From Chloroflexota bacterium (GTDB lineage Bacteria > Chloroflexota > UBA11872 > VXOZ01): DNA of 64,000 nt. The translations under genes were made by a program, and so were the position numbers. The notes under the pieces are model-generated. The model was not told where the DNA came from and did not search any database. It worked only from the letters and a program-made list of their open reading frames with translations. Of the stretch, positions 53,152 to 61,453 are shown in pieces (within the stretch, counting starts at the first letter, position 1; each line of letters opens with the position of its first letter). The DNA is taken from assembly GCA_028874195.1 (NCBI GenBank), contig JAPPLM010000032.1, forward strand, positions 55,539 to 119,538, written 5' to 3'.

Positions 53152-54993
53152 CTATTCCTGATCGGCGAATTGCATCGTGTAGAGTTGGAAGTAATCGCCC
53201 CTCTGCCGCAGCAACTCCTCGTGCGTGCCCTGCTCTATGATCTTCCCTCTATCCATTACGATTACTTGATCCGCGTTTTGGATTGTGGACAAGCGGTGGG
53301 CGATCACGAAGCTCGTCCGTCCGCGCATGAGCAACGCCAGCGCCTCCTGTATCTGCTGTTCGGTCTCCGTATCCACGCTGGACGTCGCCTCATCGAGCAC
53401 AAGGATGCGCGGATCGGCAAGCAAGGCCCGCGCAAACGAGAGCAATTGCCGCTGGCCGATGGAAAGTTGGGTTCCCCGCTCACCGACCAGCGTCTCGTAG
53501 CGAAATGGTTGCGCTTCTACGAAGTCATGAAGACGCACCGCCTTCGCCGCAGCCACAATCTCCTCATCCGTGGCATCGAGCCTGCCGTAGCGGATGTTCT
53601 CCTTGACCGTACCGGAGAACAGGAACGGTTCTTGTAACACGAGCCCTATCTGCTCGCGCAGACTGTCAATCGTAACACCGCCGATGCTGTGGCCGTCAAT
53701 CGTCACCTTGCCGGAACGAATGTCGTAGAAACGACAGAGGACGTTTATGATCGAGGTCTTGCCCGCGCCGGTGTGTCCTACGATGGCGATGAGTTCCCCT
53801 GGCTGGGCATCCAGCGAGATGCCGTGCAGTACGGGGGTGTGCGCCGTGTACTCGAACACAACATCCTCGAACTTTACGTGCCCACGCACCGCCGGCAAGG
53901 GTTTCGCATCGGGGACTTCACGAATGTCCGGTTCTTGATCGAGCAGAGCGAAGACACGCTCACTGGCTGCCATAGCTGATTGCATTTGATTGAAACGTGA
54001 AGACATGCTCTGCAGCGGCTGGAAGAACCGCTGCACATACGTCAAGAAGGCAACCATAATGCCGAGCGTAACGGTTCCCTGAACGACAGCCACCCCGCCA
54101 AACCAAATGATGATCATGATGGCGGCGGCATTGATGATGCTGACGGTGGGCGAAAATGCCGCCGAAAGCCCGTTCGCCTTCAGCGTAGACCCAACGTAGC
54201 GGTCGCTCAGGTCGGTAAACCTGCGTAGATTCTCCGCTTGGCGAGTGAAGGCTTGGGTCACCCGCACACCCAGGATGCTTTCGGCGAAGTACCCGTTCAT
54301 CACGCTGCGGTCTTCACGCGATACGCGCCAAGCGCTGCGTGACTTGCCCTTGAAGAAGAACACCACGGCGATAAGACCGGGAAAGACGATGAACGTCAGC
54401 AGCGCCAGTTGCCAGTGCATGTACAGCATGACAAAGAGAATACCCACCAATACGAACAGATCACTTGACGTATTCACTATGCCGTCGGTGACAAGCCGGC
54501 TGATGTCGCGAACGTCGCTGGTAACGCGCGTGATGATCCGTCCGGCGCGGTTGCGGTCGTAGAAACCCAGAGAGAGGCGTTGGAGATGTTGGAACAGGCC
54601 CTGGCGCAGCGCGAAGAGCAACTGCTGGCCCAGCCAACTAATGATCCACTGCCGCGCTCCGATGGCGCCAAACAGCAATATTCCGGCGCACAAATAGAGA
54701 ATGACGATGATGTCCAGCCCGCGCAGATCGCCGGTGGTGAGGGGGCCGTCGATTGCGAGCTTGAGTAGATACGGCCTGAGGATGCTCGCCGCCGTGTTGA
54801 CCAGCGTGACCGCGACAGCGCCGGCAATCTGAAGGCGGAAGCCTGCCGTATAGCCGAGCAGGCGGGCCAGTATCTTAAGATCAAACTCGCCTGAGATATC
54901 TTCTCCATCGTCCAACGGCCCTATGGGAGGCTTGCGGGAATCGCCGCTTTCAGCGGACGGGGAGCCGGACGCCTGTCTCTCCCGATTACTCAT
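53152..54993 (-). CDS. Heterodimeric ABC exporter, catalytic-site subunit
   Basis: About 613 residues from ATG 54993, which overlaps the upstream partner by eight bases; an earlier start would lie within that gene. Six membrane helices are followed by an ATPase domain: Walker A GHTGAGKT, signature LSIGQ, and Walker B ILVLDEATSSVD with catalytic Glu. The variant LSIGQ signature and the intact Walker B match one half of TM287/288-type exporters, in which only one of two ATP sites is active. Multidrug or lipid export is the family default. Confidence 0.93.
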   Translation of the reverse strand: MSNRERQASGSPSAESGDSRKPPIGPLDDGEDISGEFDLKILARLLGYTAGFRLQIAGAVAVTLVNTAASILRPYLLKLAIDGPLTTGDLRGLDIIVILYLCAGILLFGAIGARQWIISWLGQQLLFALRQGLFQHLQRLSLGFYDRNRAGRIITRVTSDVRDISRLVTDGIVNTSSDLFVLVGILFVMLYMHWQLALLTFIVFPGLIAVVFFFKGKSRSAWRVSREDRSVMNGYFAESILGVRVTQAFTRQAENLRRFTDLSDRYVGSTLKANGLSAAFSPTVSIINAAAIMIIIWFGGVAVVQGTVTLGIMVAFLTYVQRFFQPLQSMSSRFNQMQSAMAASERVFALLDQEPDIREVPDAKPLPAVRGHVKFEDVVFEYTAHTPVLHGISLDAQPGELIAIVGHTGAGKTSIINVLCRFYDIRSGKVTIDGHSIGGVTIDSLREQIGLVLQEPFLFSGTVKENIRYGRLDATDEEIVAAAKAVRLHDFVEAQPFRYETLVGERGTQLSIGQRQLLSFARALLADPRILVLDEATSSVDTETEQQIQEALALLMRGRTSFVIAHRLSTIQNADQVIVMDRGKIIEQGTHEELLRQRGDYFQLYTMQFADQE

Positions 54994-56773
54994 GGGCGGC
55001 TCCGCCACTGCTATCACGCCCGGCTTCGCGCGCCAGTGCCGCCATACGCTCCTGATCTTTGAGCTGAATGTCGTAGATGCGGGCGTAGAATCCCTCCCGT
55101 GTAAGCAATTCCTCATGGGTGCCGCGATCCACAATGCGGCCTTCCTCCATGACGAGGATGAGATCCGCGTCCTTGATGGTCGCTACCCGCTGAGCCACCA
55201 CCAAGGTTGTACAGTCCCGCATGTACGTCTTAAGCCCCTGGTAGATCCGGTATTCCGTTTCCGTATCGACGCTGGCAGTGGCATCGTCCAACATGAGAAT
55301 CGGACGCCGGAGGAGGAGCGTGCGGGCGAGGGCGGTTCGTTGCCGTTGACCGCCGGAGAGGCCGGCCCCGCGCTCGCCGATGCGGTGTTGATAGCCATCC
55401 GGAAACTCCATGATGAATTCATGGGCTTGGGCGGCTTTCGCCGCGGCCACAATCTCGTCCATGCTGGCATCGGGCCGGCCGTACGCGATGTTGTTCGCCA
55501 GCGTGTCGGCATAGAGCAGGGGCTCCTGAAGGGCGATGCCTATCTGAGTTCTCAATGAATTCAGCGTCACGTCGCGCACATCAGTGCCGTCTACTTTGAC
55601 GGATCCTTCCGTCACGTCGTAGAACCGCGCAATCAGGTAGAGGAGAGTACTCTTGCCGCTGCCGGTGGGCCCCACAATGGCGACCATTTTGCCCGGCGCG
55701 GCAGCTACATTGATCTCATGCAGTACAGAACGACCGCTCTCATACGCGAAAGCAACATCCTGGAGTGCTACGTGTCCCCGTATGGGCGGGAGTTCGCGGG
55801 CGCCGGTGAGATCGCGCACCGGAGAGCGGGTGTCCAACACGCCATACAACCGTTCTCCGCTCGTAATGCTCGTAGCAATGCTGTCCATGATGCCCGGCAG
55901 CTGCTGGGTCGGCTGCACGAGCATTTGGAAGTACCAAACAAACGCTACTAGCGCGCCATATGTCAATTCGTCCCCGATAACGAGCCGTCCTCCAACCCAC
56001 AAGACAATGACGATGCCGGCAGTCGCTACCATATTCATGAATGGACCAAACGTGGCATTGAGGTTGACTGCCCGCATCATGAGGCGCACAAGTTCGCGTC
56101 CTTCCCGCTCGAACTTCTGCTTTTCGTGCGATTCTCGTACGAACGCCTTAACGACACGCGCGCCATTGATGGCCTCTTCCAGTGCAATAACCATGCGCTC
56201 GCGCTGCTGCCGAATCCAGCCGTAGGCGGGACGCACGCGCTTGTGATACACCCAGGCGATCACGCCCAAGATTGGGAGCAGTGGCAGGGACCATACAGCG
56301 AGTTCGCTGCTGAGCCAAAACATAAGGGCGAGGACGATAGCATAGCGGAGAAACGTATCGAGGATGTTGATGATGGCCTGCGTACCGAAACCCTGCACCA
56401 ACTCGATGTCGCTCAAAGCGACGGAGATCATCTCCCCGGCTTGAATTCTGTCATGGAAGCCAAAGGAGAGGTGTTGCAGGTGGTCGTAGAGTTGCGCGCG
56501 CAGATCGTAGCCTGTCTTTTGCGACGTGACGGCGGTGAAGAATGCCTTGCCAAAGAGAAAGAGCGCCGCAAGTATGGCGACAGCGATAATAGCGCCACTC
56601 ATCAGACCGATGAAACGCAAGTCACCCTTCGTCAAGCCATTGTCAATGACCTCTTTGAAGAGCGTCGGGGCAACCAAACTCAGGACCGTACTGATAATCC
56701 ACGAGCCATAGGCGAGAGAGGCAAAGCCGCGGTACTTGAACGACGCGGCCATGAGACGACGGAGGACGTTCAT
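54986..56773 (-). CDS. Heterodimeric ABC exporter, degenerate-site subunit
   Basis: About 595 residues from ATG 56773; a TTG/ATG further upstream at 56854 has no family support. It has the ABC exporter membrane domain and an ATPase domain with Walker A GPTGSGKS, canonical LSGGQ and Walker B ILMLDDATASVD, where Asp replaces the catalytic Glu. Paired with the next gene, this builds one degenerate site (its own Walker B with the partner's LSIGQ) and one consensus site. It is the first gene of the two-gene unit. Confidence 0.92.
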   Translation of the reverse strand: MNVLRRLMAASFKYRGFASLAYGSWIISTVLSLVAPTLFKEVIDNGLTKGDLRFIGLMSGAIIAVAILAALFLFGKAFFTAVTSQKTGYDLRAQLYDHLQHLSFGFHDRIQAGEMISVALSDIELVQGFGTQAIINILDTFLRYAIVLALMFWLSSELAVWSLPLLPILGVIAWVYHKRVRPAYGWIRQQRERMVIALEEAINGARVVKAFVRESHEKQKFEREGRELVRLMMRAVNLNATFGPFMNMVATAGIVIVLWVGGRLVIGDELTYGALVAFVWYFQMLVQPTQQLPGIMDSIATSITSGERLYGVLDTRSPVRDLTGARELPPIRGHVALQDVAFAYESGRSVLHEINVAAAPGKMVAIVGPTGSGKSTLLYLIARFYDVTEGSVKVDGTDVRDVTLNSLRTQIGIALQEPLLYADTLANNIAYGRPDASMDEIVAAAKAAQAHEFIMEFPDGYQHRIGERGAGLSGGQRQRTALARTLLLRRPILMLDDATASVDTETEYRIYQGLKTYMRDCTTLVVAQRVATIKDADLILVMEEGRIVDRGTHEELLTREGFYARIYDIQLKDQERMAALAREAGRDSSGGAAHE

Positions 56774-56877
56774 AAGACAGCCTGTGCCATCTTTCCCCAG
56801 AGAAGACCCCCGTATCGGGGTGCGGGGCATGCGCTGACATCCAGTCCGATGCACGAACCGTGCCAGCCGGGGGGAAG

Positions 56878-56913
56878 ACCCCCTTTCCCTGGAGAGAGGG
56901 CCGGGGTGAGGGG
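56878..56913. repeat. CCCTTTCCCT...GAGAGGGCCGGGGTGAGGGG intergenic repeat
   Basis: A GC-rich element with CCTTTCCCT and an inverted GAGAGGG, followed by a GGGTGAGGGG tail. A close relative occurs inside moeA at 62681-62712 (CCCTCTCCCTGGGGAGAGGG), indicating another dispersed repeat family. It lies between the ABC genes and a DUF2203 gene. Confidence 0.7.
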
Positions 56914-56969
56914 AATCTTAACCGTCTCAGCCTCATTCAGCGTGTTCGTCAGAGTCACGCACAAGTCTC

Positions 56970-57398
56970 CTAGAGGGGTTGTCTACCCGCGAATCCGGTA
57001 TCGAGTTCATGCCAGAAGCGAATCTCGTCCTCGCCGTGCTTCCAGCACAGATAGACGATGCGCCCATCGCGCTCAGCCGGGAAGTCAATTAACCCCTGCT
57101 CGATGTCCTTGAGCGCAACGCCTTGCTCCACGATTTCCTTGATCAACGCCTCGGCCTCATCGCGCAGAGCTTGGATTTCACGCAATTGCGGCAAAGCCGA
57201 CGCAGCCTCCGGCCTGGGGTAGCCATTGCTGCGCTGCAACGAGGCGGGATAGGACTTGCCTTCAGCGAGTTGCTGAAACAGAACGTAGATCTCCTGGAGA
57301 CGGGCAACGATTTCACGTATGCGCGGCAAGAGGGCATTGGCTTCTTGCAACGTGAAGAGCTTGAGCGGCGGCTCTGAAGGCGTCTCTTGGAAAGACAT
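56970..57398 (-). CDS. DUF2203 family protein
   Basis: About 142 residues from ATG 57398; a GTG at 57428 would add ten, and neither has a convincing ribosome site. The N-terminal LKLFTLQEANALLPRIREIVARLQEIYVLF is the DUF2203 hallmark. Two long helices with a central ALPQLREIQALRDEAEALIKEIVEQGVALKDIEQGLIDFPAERDGR stretch end in YLCWKHGEDEIRFWHELDTGFAGRQPL, also typical. No function is known for the family. Confidence 0.87.
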   Translation of the reverse strand: MSFQETPSEPPLKLFTLQEANALLPRIREIVARLQEIYVLFQQLAEGKSYPASLQRSNGYPRPEAASALPQLREIQALRDEAEALIKEIVEQGVALKDIEQGLIDFPAERDGRIVYLCWKHGEDEIRFWHELDTGFAGRQPL

Positions 57399-57617
57399 TG
57401 ACAAATAGAGGGGAGGTAATGCGAACACTACGGGGACGCCTACTATCTTTGCATAGCGACCGATTTACGTCAAGCGGTTGTTACACAGCAGTGCACTGAC
57501 TAAGGGTAGAATGAATGTGGTCCACGAGCACATCATCAGTCAGATCGGTTGTTGCGCTAGTCACATGGCAAGCGCTGGCAGGATTTTGAATTGCCTAGAG
57601 TCGGGAGAGGCGAATAC

Positions 57618-58412
57618 ATGAAACGACTACAGCAACGAATCTACGAGCTCCTGGAAGTAGCACATCCCGAAGACACCGCCAGCCGCGTCACGGACCTCTT
57701 CCTGTTCGTCTTGATTGCCCTAAACGTGGTCGCGGTGATTGTGGAAACGGTGGAAGACCTGGCGACGCAGTATGCGGCCGTTTTCCAATACTTCGAGGTC
57801 TTCTCGGTGGGGGTGTTTACGGTGGAGTACGTGCTACGGCTGTGGACGTGTGTCGCGGACCGGCGCTACGCGCATCCGGTCACAGGCCGCCTCCGCTTTG
57901 CCGGGTCATGGCACGCGATCGTTGATGTGTTGGCCATATTGCCTTTCTACCTCCCCATGTTCCTGCCCATTGACCTGCGCTTCTTCCGCCTGCTGCGTTT
58001 CTTGAAGCTCAGCCGCTACTCGGAGTCGATGCGCATCTTTGGCAAAGTGCTCCGCAGTGAGCGTTCCGAACTCTTGGTAGCGCTCTTCGTCGCCGGCTTG
58101 CTCCTCGTGCTGGGGTCCAGTTTTCTCTACATCGTTGAGCACGAGGCGCAACCCGATAAATTCTCCAGCATCCCTGCCGCCATGTGGTGGGGTGTAGCGA
58201 CGCTAACAACGGTGGGGTACGGCGATGTCGCGCCGATTACACCGCTCGGGCGCTTTCTCGGCGCTATCGTGGCCGTAATGGGCATCGGCATGTTTGCCTT
58301 GCCGGCCGGCATTCTGGCATCCGGCTTTGCGCGAGAGATGAGCAAACGCCGTGACGAACCGGAAGTCTGCCCACACTGCGGCGAGCCAATTCAAGAAGCA
58401 GAAACCGATTGA
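57618..58412 (+). CDS. Voltage-gated potassium channel (six-helix)
   Basis: About 264 residues from ATG 57618 (GGGAGAGG upstream). Six membrane helices are visible: S1-S4 with voltage-sensor arginines in RFFRLLRFLKLSRYSESMRIF, then the pore helix with filter TTVGYGD and S6. The cytoplasmic tail ends in CPHCGEPI, a small zinc-knuckle-like motif not typical of short bacterial Kv channels. It stands alone, convergent with the next gene. Confidence 0.9.
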   Translation: MKRLQQRIYELLEVAHPEDTASRVTDLFLFVLIALNVVAVIVETVEDLATQYAAVFQYFEVFSVGVFTVEYVLRLWTCVADRRYAHPVTGRLRFAGSWHAIVDVLAILPFYLPMFLPIDLRFFRLLRFLKLSRYSESMRIFGKVLRSERSELLVALFVAGLLLVLGSSFLYIVEHEAQPDKFSSIPAAMWWGVATLTTVGYGDVAPITPLGRFLGAIVAVMGIGMFALPAGILASGFAREMSKRRDEPEVCPHCGEPIQEAETD

Positions 58413-58550
58413 AGCTGCCTTATGGTTCGTGTGGGCGCCTGAAGTTTGCTGCTATACACCGACGCACAGTTCCCGTTGACCGGCCTTTGAACACACCCAT
58501 CTGCCAACCGGTCGCTTACGCCGAAGCGTTTGGCAAGAACCCTTCCGCCC

Positions 58551-59084
58551 TTATTCATCGGCTTCATACTCACCGCGCGCTATCAAGTACTCCCGTGCAT
58601 ACCCCAAATAGGTCTCCGAGTTGCTGTAGATGCGCTCTAGCTCCTCTGGGGAAACTTCGCGCAGCAGCTTGCCCGGCACGCCGAGAATGAGCGACCGTGG
58701 CGCGAATTCCTTTCCTTCGGCGAGCACTGCTCCCGCGCCGACGATGCTATCCGATCCAACCACCGCGCCATTGAGGAGGAGCGCGCCCATGCCAATGATG
58801 CAGTGATCGCCTACGCGGGCGCCGTGAATGACGGCGGTGTGCCCGGTGGTGACATGGGACCCAACCCGTGAGGGATACCCATGGTCCGTGTGAACCACGC
58901 AGTTCTCTTGAATGCTGGTGTGCGCTCCGATAGTGATGGGTGCAAAGTCGCCGCGCAGCACGGCCCCATACCACACGCTGGCGTAGTCACCAAGCTCTAC
59001 GTCGCCGATGATGTAGGCATTCTCCGCGATGAAGACATTCTTGCCAACACGAGGCCTAACCCCTTTATACGGCAATAGTGGCAC
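58551..59084 (-). CDS. Gamma-class carbonic anhydrase-like protein
   Basis: A 177-residue left-handed beta-helix protein with hexapeptide repeats (YIIGDVELGDYASVWYGAVLRGD, IGAHTSIQENCVVHTD, VGDHCIIGMGALLLNGAVVG). The metal-ligand histidines are in VVHTDHG and TGHTAVIHG. YrdA/CaiE-like homologues often lack carbonic anhydrase activity, so this is a family assignment. GTG 59084 has AAAGGAGAAGG upstream. Confidence 0.9.
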   Translation of the reverse strand: MPLLPYKGVRPRVGKNVFIAENAYIIGDVELGDYASVWYGAVLRGDFAPITIGAHTSIQENCVVHTDHGYPSRVGSHVTTGHTAVIHGARVGDHCIIGMGALLLNGAVVGSDSIVGAGAVLAEGKEFAPRSLILGVPGKLLREVSPEELERIYSNSETYLGYAREYLIARGEYEADE

Positions 59085-59278
59085 GTATTCCTTCTCCTTT
59101 CATACCAGATCATTATGTCAATATAATAACTGGCGCAAGAATCGCTTGGCTGTTCCCCTCTTGAGGCGCTGGCTTCCAGAGCCATCATAGCACCGTTACA
59201 CTTCAGGTCGCGTGCCTCGATTCGCCGCCAGGAAGTAGCCTGCCACCAAGGGCTACCGGCAAGTAACGTACGTGTACG

Positions 59279-59305
59279 TATCACAGTGCCTATGCTATTG
59301 TGATA
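59279..59305 (+). promoter_or_regulatory. Inverted repeat upstream of the aldehyde dehydrogenase gene
   Basis: TATCACA (59279-59285) and TGTGATA (59299-59305) form a 7-bp inverted repeat with a 13-base spacer 48 bases before the ATG. The overlapping TATGCT could be a -10. Operator function is a guess. Confidence 0.35.
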
Positions 59306-59352
59306 TGGAACCAACATGACACTAACTTGATGATTCAAGGAGTCCACAAACC

Positions 59353-60801
59353 ATGGCGGTAACGACCGAACCGAAGCACTTTGGCCTGTTGATAAACGGT
59401 GAATGGCTCGACCGGCGCGACGGCAAGCTGCTGGAAGTACGCAGTCCAAATAACGGCCAGGTATTCGCTACGCTGCCGGAAGCAACGCAAGACGAACTAG
59501 ACGCCGCTATCGAGGCAGCGCAACGCGCCTTCGACAAGCAGGAACTCTCCCCAAATCAACGCTACGAAATCCTCTACAAGGCATCCCAGCTTCTTACCGA
59601 GCGCGTCGAGGACATCGCCTTTCACATGAGCATGGAGGGCGGCAAGCCCATCAAAGAGGCACGCATGGAAGTGGGACGCGCCGCCAGCACGATCCTCGTG
59701 GCAGCGGAAGAAGCAAAGCGCATCCACGGCGAGCAGATTCCGGTAGAGGCTGCCGTGGCCTCCGAGAAACGCTTGGCGTTTACCATGCGCCAGCCGATTG
59801 GGGTGATCTGCTGCATCTCGCCATTCAACTTCCCCGCCATCCTTGTCGCGCATAAGATCGCGCCCGCCATTGCGGCCGGCAATACGGTGGTCCTCAAGCC
59901 CGCCAGCGCCACACCGGTGACGGCAGTAAAGATCTGCCAGGCATTCCTAGATGCAGGCTTGCCGGCGGGTCACCTGAACCTCGTAGTCGGCGGCGGCGCA
60001 ACCCTGGGAGAGTGGCTCATTCAGGACGAGCGTTTTGCCATGTATTCCTTTACGGGCTCCGCCGAAGTCGGTAAGCACCTACGCAACAGCATCGGCCTGC
60101 GCCGCGCCACGTTGGAATTGGGCGCAAATTCACCCGTCATCGTCGACAAGACCGCCGACGTGCAAGCAGCCGCTGAAGGTGTTGCTCAGGGCGGCTATAT
60201 GAACGCCGGTCAGGTGTGCACTTCGGCGCAACGCATCCTTGTACATCGCGACGTCGAAGAGGAATTCCTGGCGGCCTTAGTGCCCCAGGTGGAAAACTTG
60301 AACGTCGGGCCTTCCTACGAAGACACCACCGACGTCGGCCCCATGGTGACCCTCAGCGCTGCCGAGCGCGTAGAAGCGTGGTTCAAAGAAGCGGCTGCCG
60401 ATGGCGCGACCGTGCACTGCGGCGGCTCGCGCGAGGCTCAGTTTGTCACACCGGCAGTGATTAGCGGTGTGCGCTCCGATATGCGGATTTTTCAAGAGGA
60501 GCTATTCGGTCCCGCGGTCACCGTAACCGTGTTTGACGACATCGATGAAGCGATCGCCTTGGCAAACGACTCCCGCTACGGCCTGCAGGGCGGCATCTTC
60601 ACAAATGACCTGGAAACCGCCTGGAAAGCCGCCAAGCAGGTGCACATCGGCGCGCTCATGATCAACGATACGTCCCGCTACCGCGCCGACCAGATGCCGT
60701 TCGGCGGCGTGAAAGAGAGCGGCATGGGACGAGAAGGCCCCAAGTTCGTCATCGAAGAAATGACCGACCTGAAGCTGGTGGTCTTCAACCTGCAAGGGTA
60801 G
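59353..60801 (+). CDS. Aldehyde dehydrogenase family protein
   Basis: A 482-residue NAD(P)-dependent enzyme. Catalytic Cys289 (NAGQVCTSAQRI), general base Glu255 (LELGANSP), Asn159 (SPFNFP) and Lys182 (LKPASATP) are all present. C-terminal QMPFGGVKESGMGREGP is typical. The overall sequence is closest to broad succinate-semialdehyde/other semialdehyde dehydrogenases, and the substrate cannot be fixed. AAGGAG precedes the ATG. The next gene is unrelated and of different base composition. Confidence 0.92.
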   Translation: MAVTTEPKHFGLLINGEWLDRRDGKLLEVRSPNNGQVFATLPEATQDELDAAIEAAQRAFDKQELSPNQRYEILYKASQLLTERVEDIAFHMSMEGGKPIKEARMEVGRAASTILVAAEEAKRIHGEQIPVEAAVASEKRLAFTMRQPIGVICCISPFNFPAILVAHKIAPAIAAGNTVVLKPASATPVTAVKICQAFLDAGLPAGHLNLVVGGGATLGEWLIQDERFAMYSFTGSAEVGKHLRNSIGLRRATLELGANSPVIVDKTADVQAAAEGVAQGGYMNAGQVCTSAQRILVHRDVEEEFLAALVPQVENLNVGPSYEDTTDVGPMVTLSAAERVEAWFKEAAADGATVHCGGSREAQFVTPAVISGVRSDMRIFQEELFGPAVTVTVFDDIDEAIALANDSRYGLQGGIFTNDLETAWKAAKQVHIGALMINDTSRYRADQMPFGGVKESGMGREGPKFVIEEMTDLKLVVFNLQG

Positions 60802-60902
60802 CGATACCACCTCTGTGATCAAACTGGATTGTATGCCATGGAAGTCCTACAACACATAGGATCTTGCAGAATCTGAATCTTGTATTGGTGAGGTATACTC
60901 AG

Positions 60903-61424
60903 TTGAAAGCGCTTTGGATAGTTCGCGAAATAGACAATCTAGAGTGTTCATCTTACAAGCTCTCAACCATTGCTCTGTCCTATGAGCTTGTGCACAGCTA
61001 TTCTGAAGATGCCATTGACCTGTCTCGCAATGACATTAAGGACGGGCTCCGACTTGCCAAGCCAGACCTAAGCGAGCAAAGCGTTAGAGTAATTGCTGGG
61101 CAAATCTATCGGTTTTCGCACGAGATCAAGAAGGGCGATTTCGTCATCACGCCAATTCGAGGGAAGGATACTGCTCTGCTGGGTTCGATCGTTGGGGACT
61201 ATACATTTGATCCCAAGTATGCTGCTAACTTTAGACCGGATCTCCCCAGAGGTTACAAGGCGCACACGCGACGCATAAAGTGGTCCAAAAAGGTGTCTCT
61301 GTTTGAATTCTCCGGAGCGTTTCAGCGTATGCTGAGCCATTCGCAACAAACAGTGTTTAAACCAAAAGAATCCGCCAGGAATCGCCTCGAGGAATTCCTG
61401 GAGGTATTGCAGTCAAATTCCTAA
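60903..61424 (+). CDS. Stand-alone Mrr-type restriction endonuclease N-terminal-like domain
   Basis: About 173 residues from TTG 60903, where homologues begin with MKAW-type sequence (here LKALWIVRE); a TTG at 60864 adds 13 residues. The middle GDFVITPIRGKDTALLGSIVGDYTFDP and RGYKAHTRRIKWSKKVSL match the nucleic-acid-sensing domain placed ahead of the nuclease domain in many Mrr-type enzymes. No nuclease domain follows, so this is an orphan or truncated version. The stretch is visibly AT-richer than its neighbours, fitting lateral arrival. Confidence 0.6.
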   Translation: MKALWIVREIDNLECSSYKLSTIALSYELVHSYSEDAIDLSRNDIKDGLRLAKPDLSEQSVRVIAGQIYRFSHEIKKGDFVITPIRGKDTALLGSIVGDYTFDPKYAANFRPDLPRGYKAHTRRIKWSKKVSLFEFSGAFQRMLSHSQQTVFKPKESARNRLEEFLEVLQSNS

Positions 61425-61453
61425 TTGGGAAAGCTTCACCAAATAGAATACTA

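Noticed and set aside
56126..57112. A 328-codon plus-strand frame antisense to the ABC exporter subunit
   Set aside because: Runs through a gene with full ABC motifs and through a repeat; the translation shows no domain.
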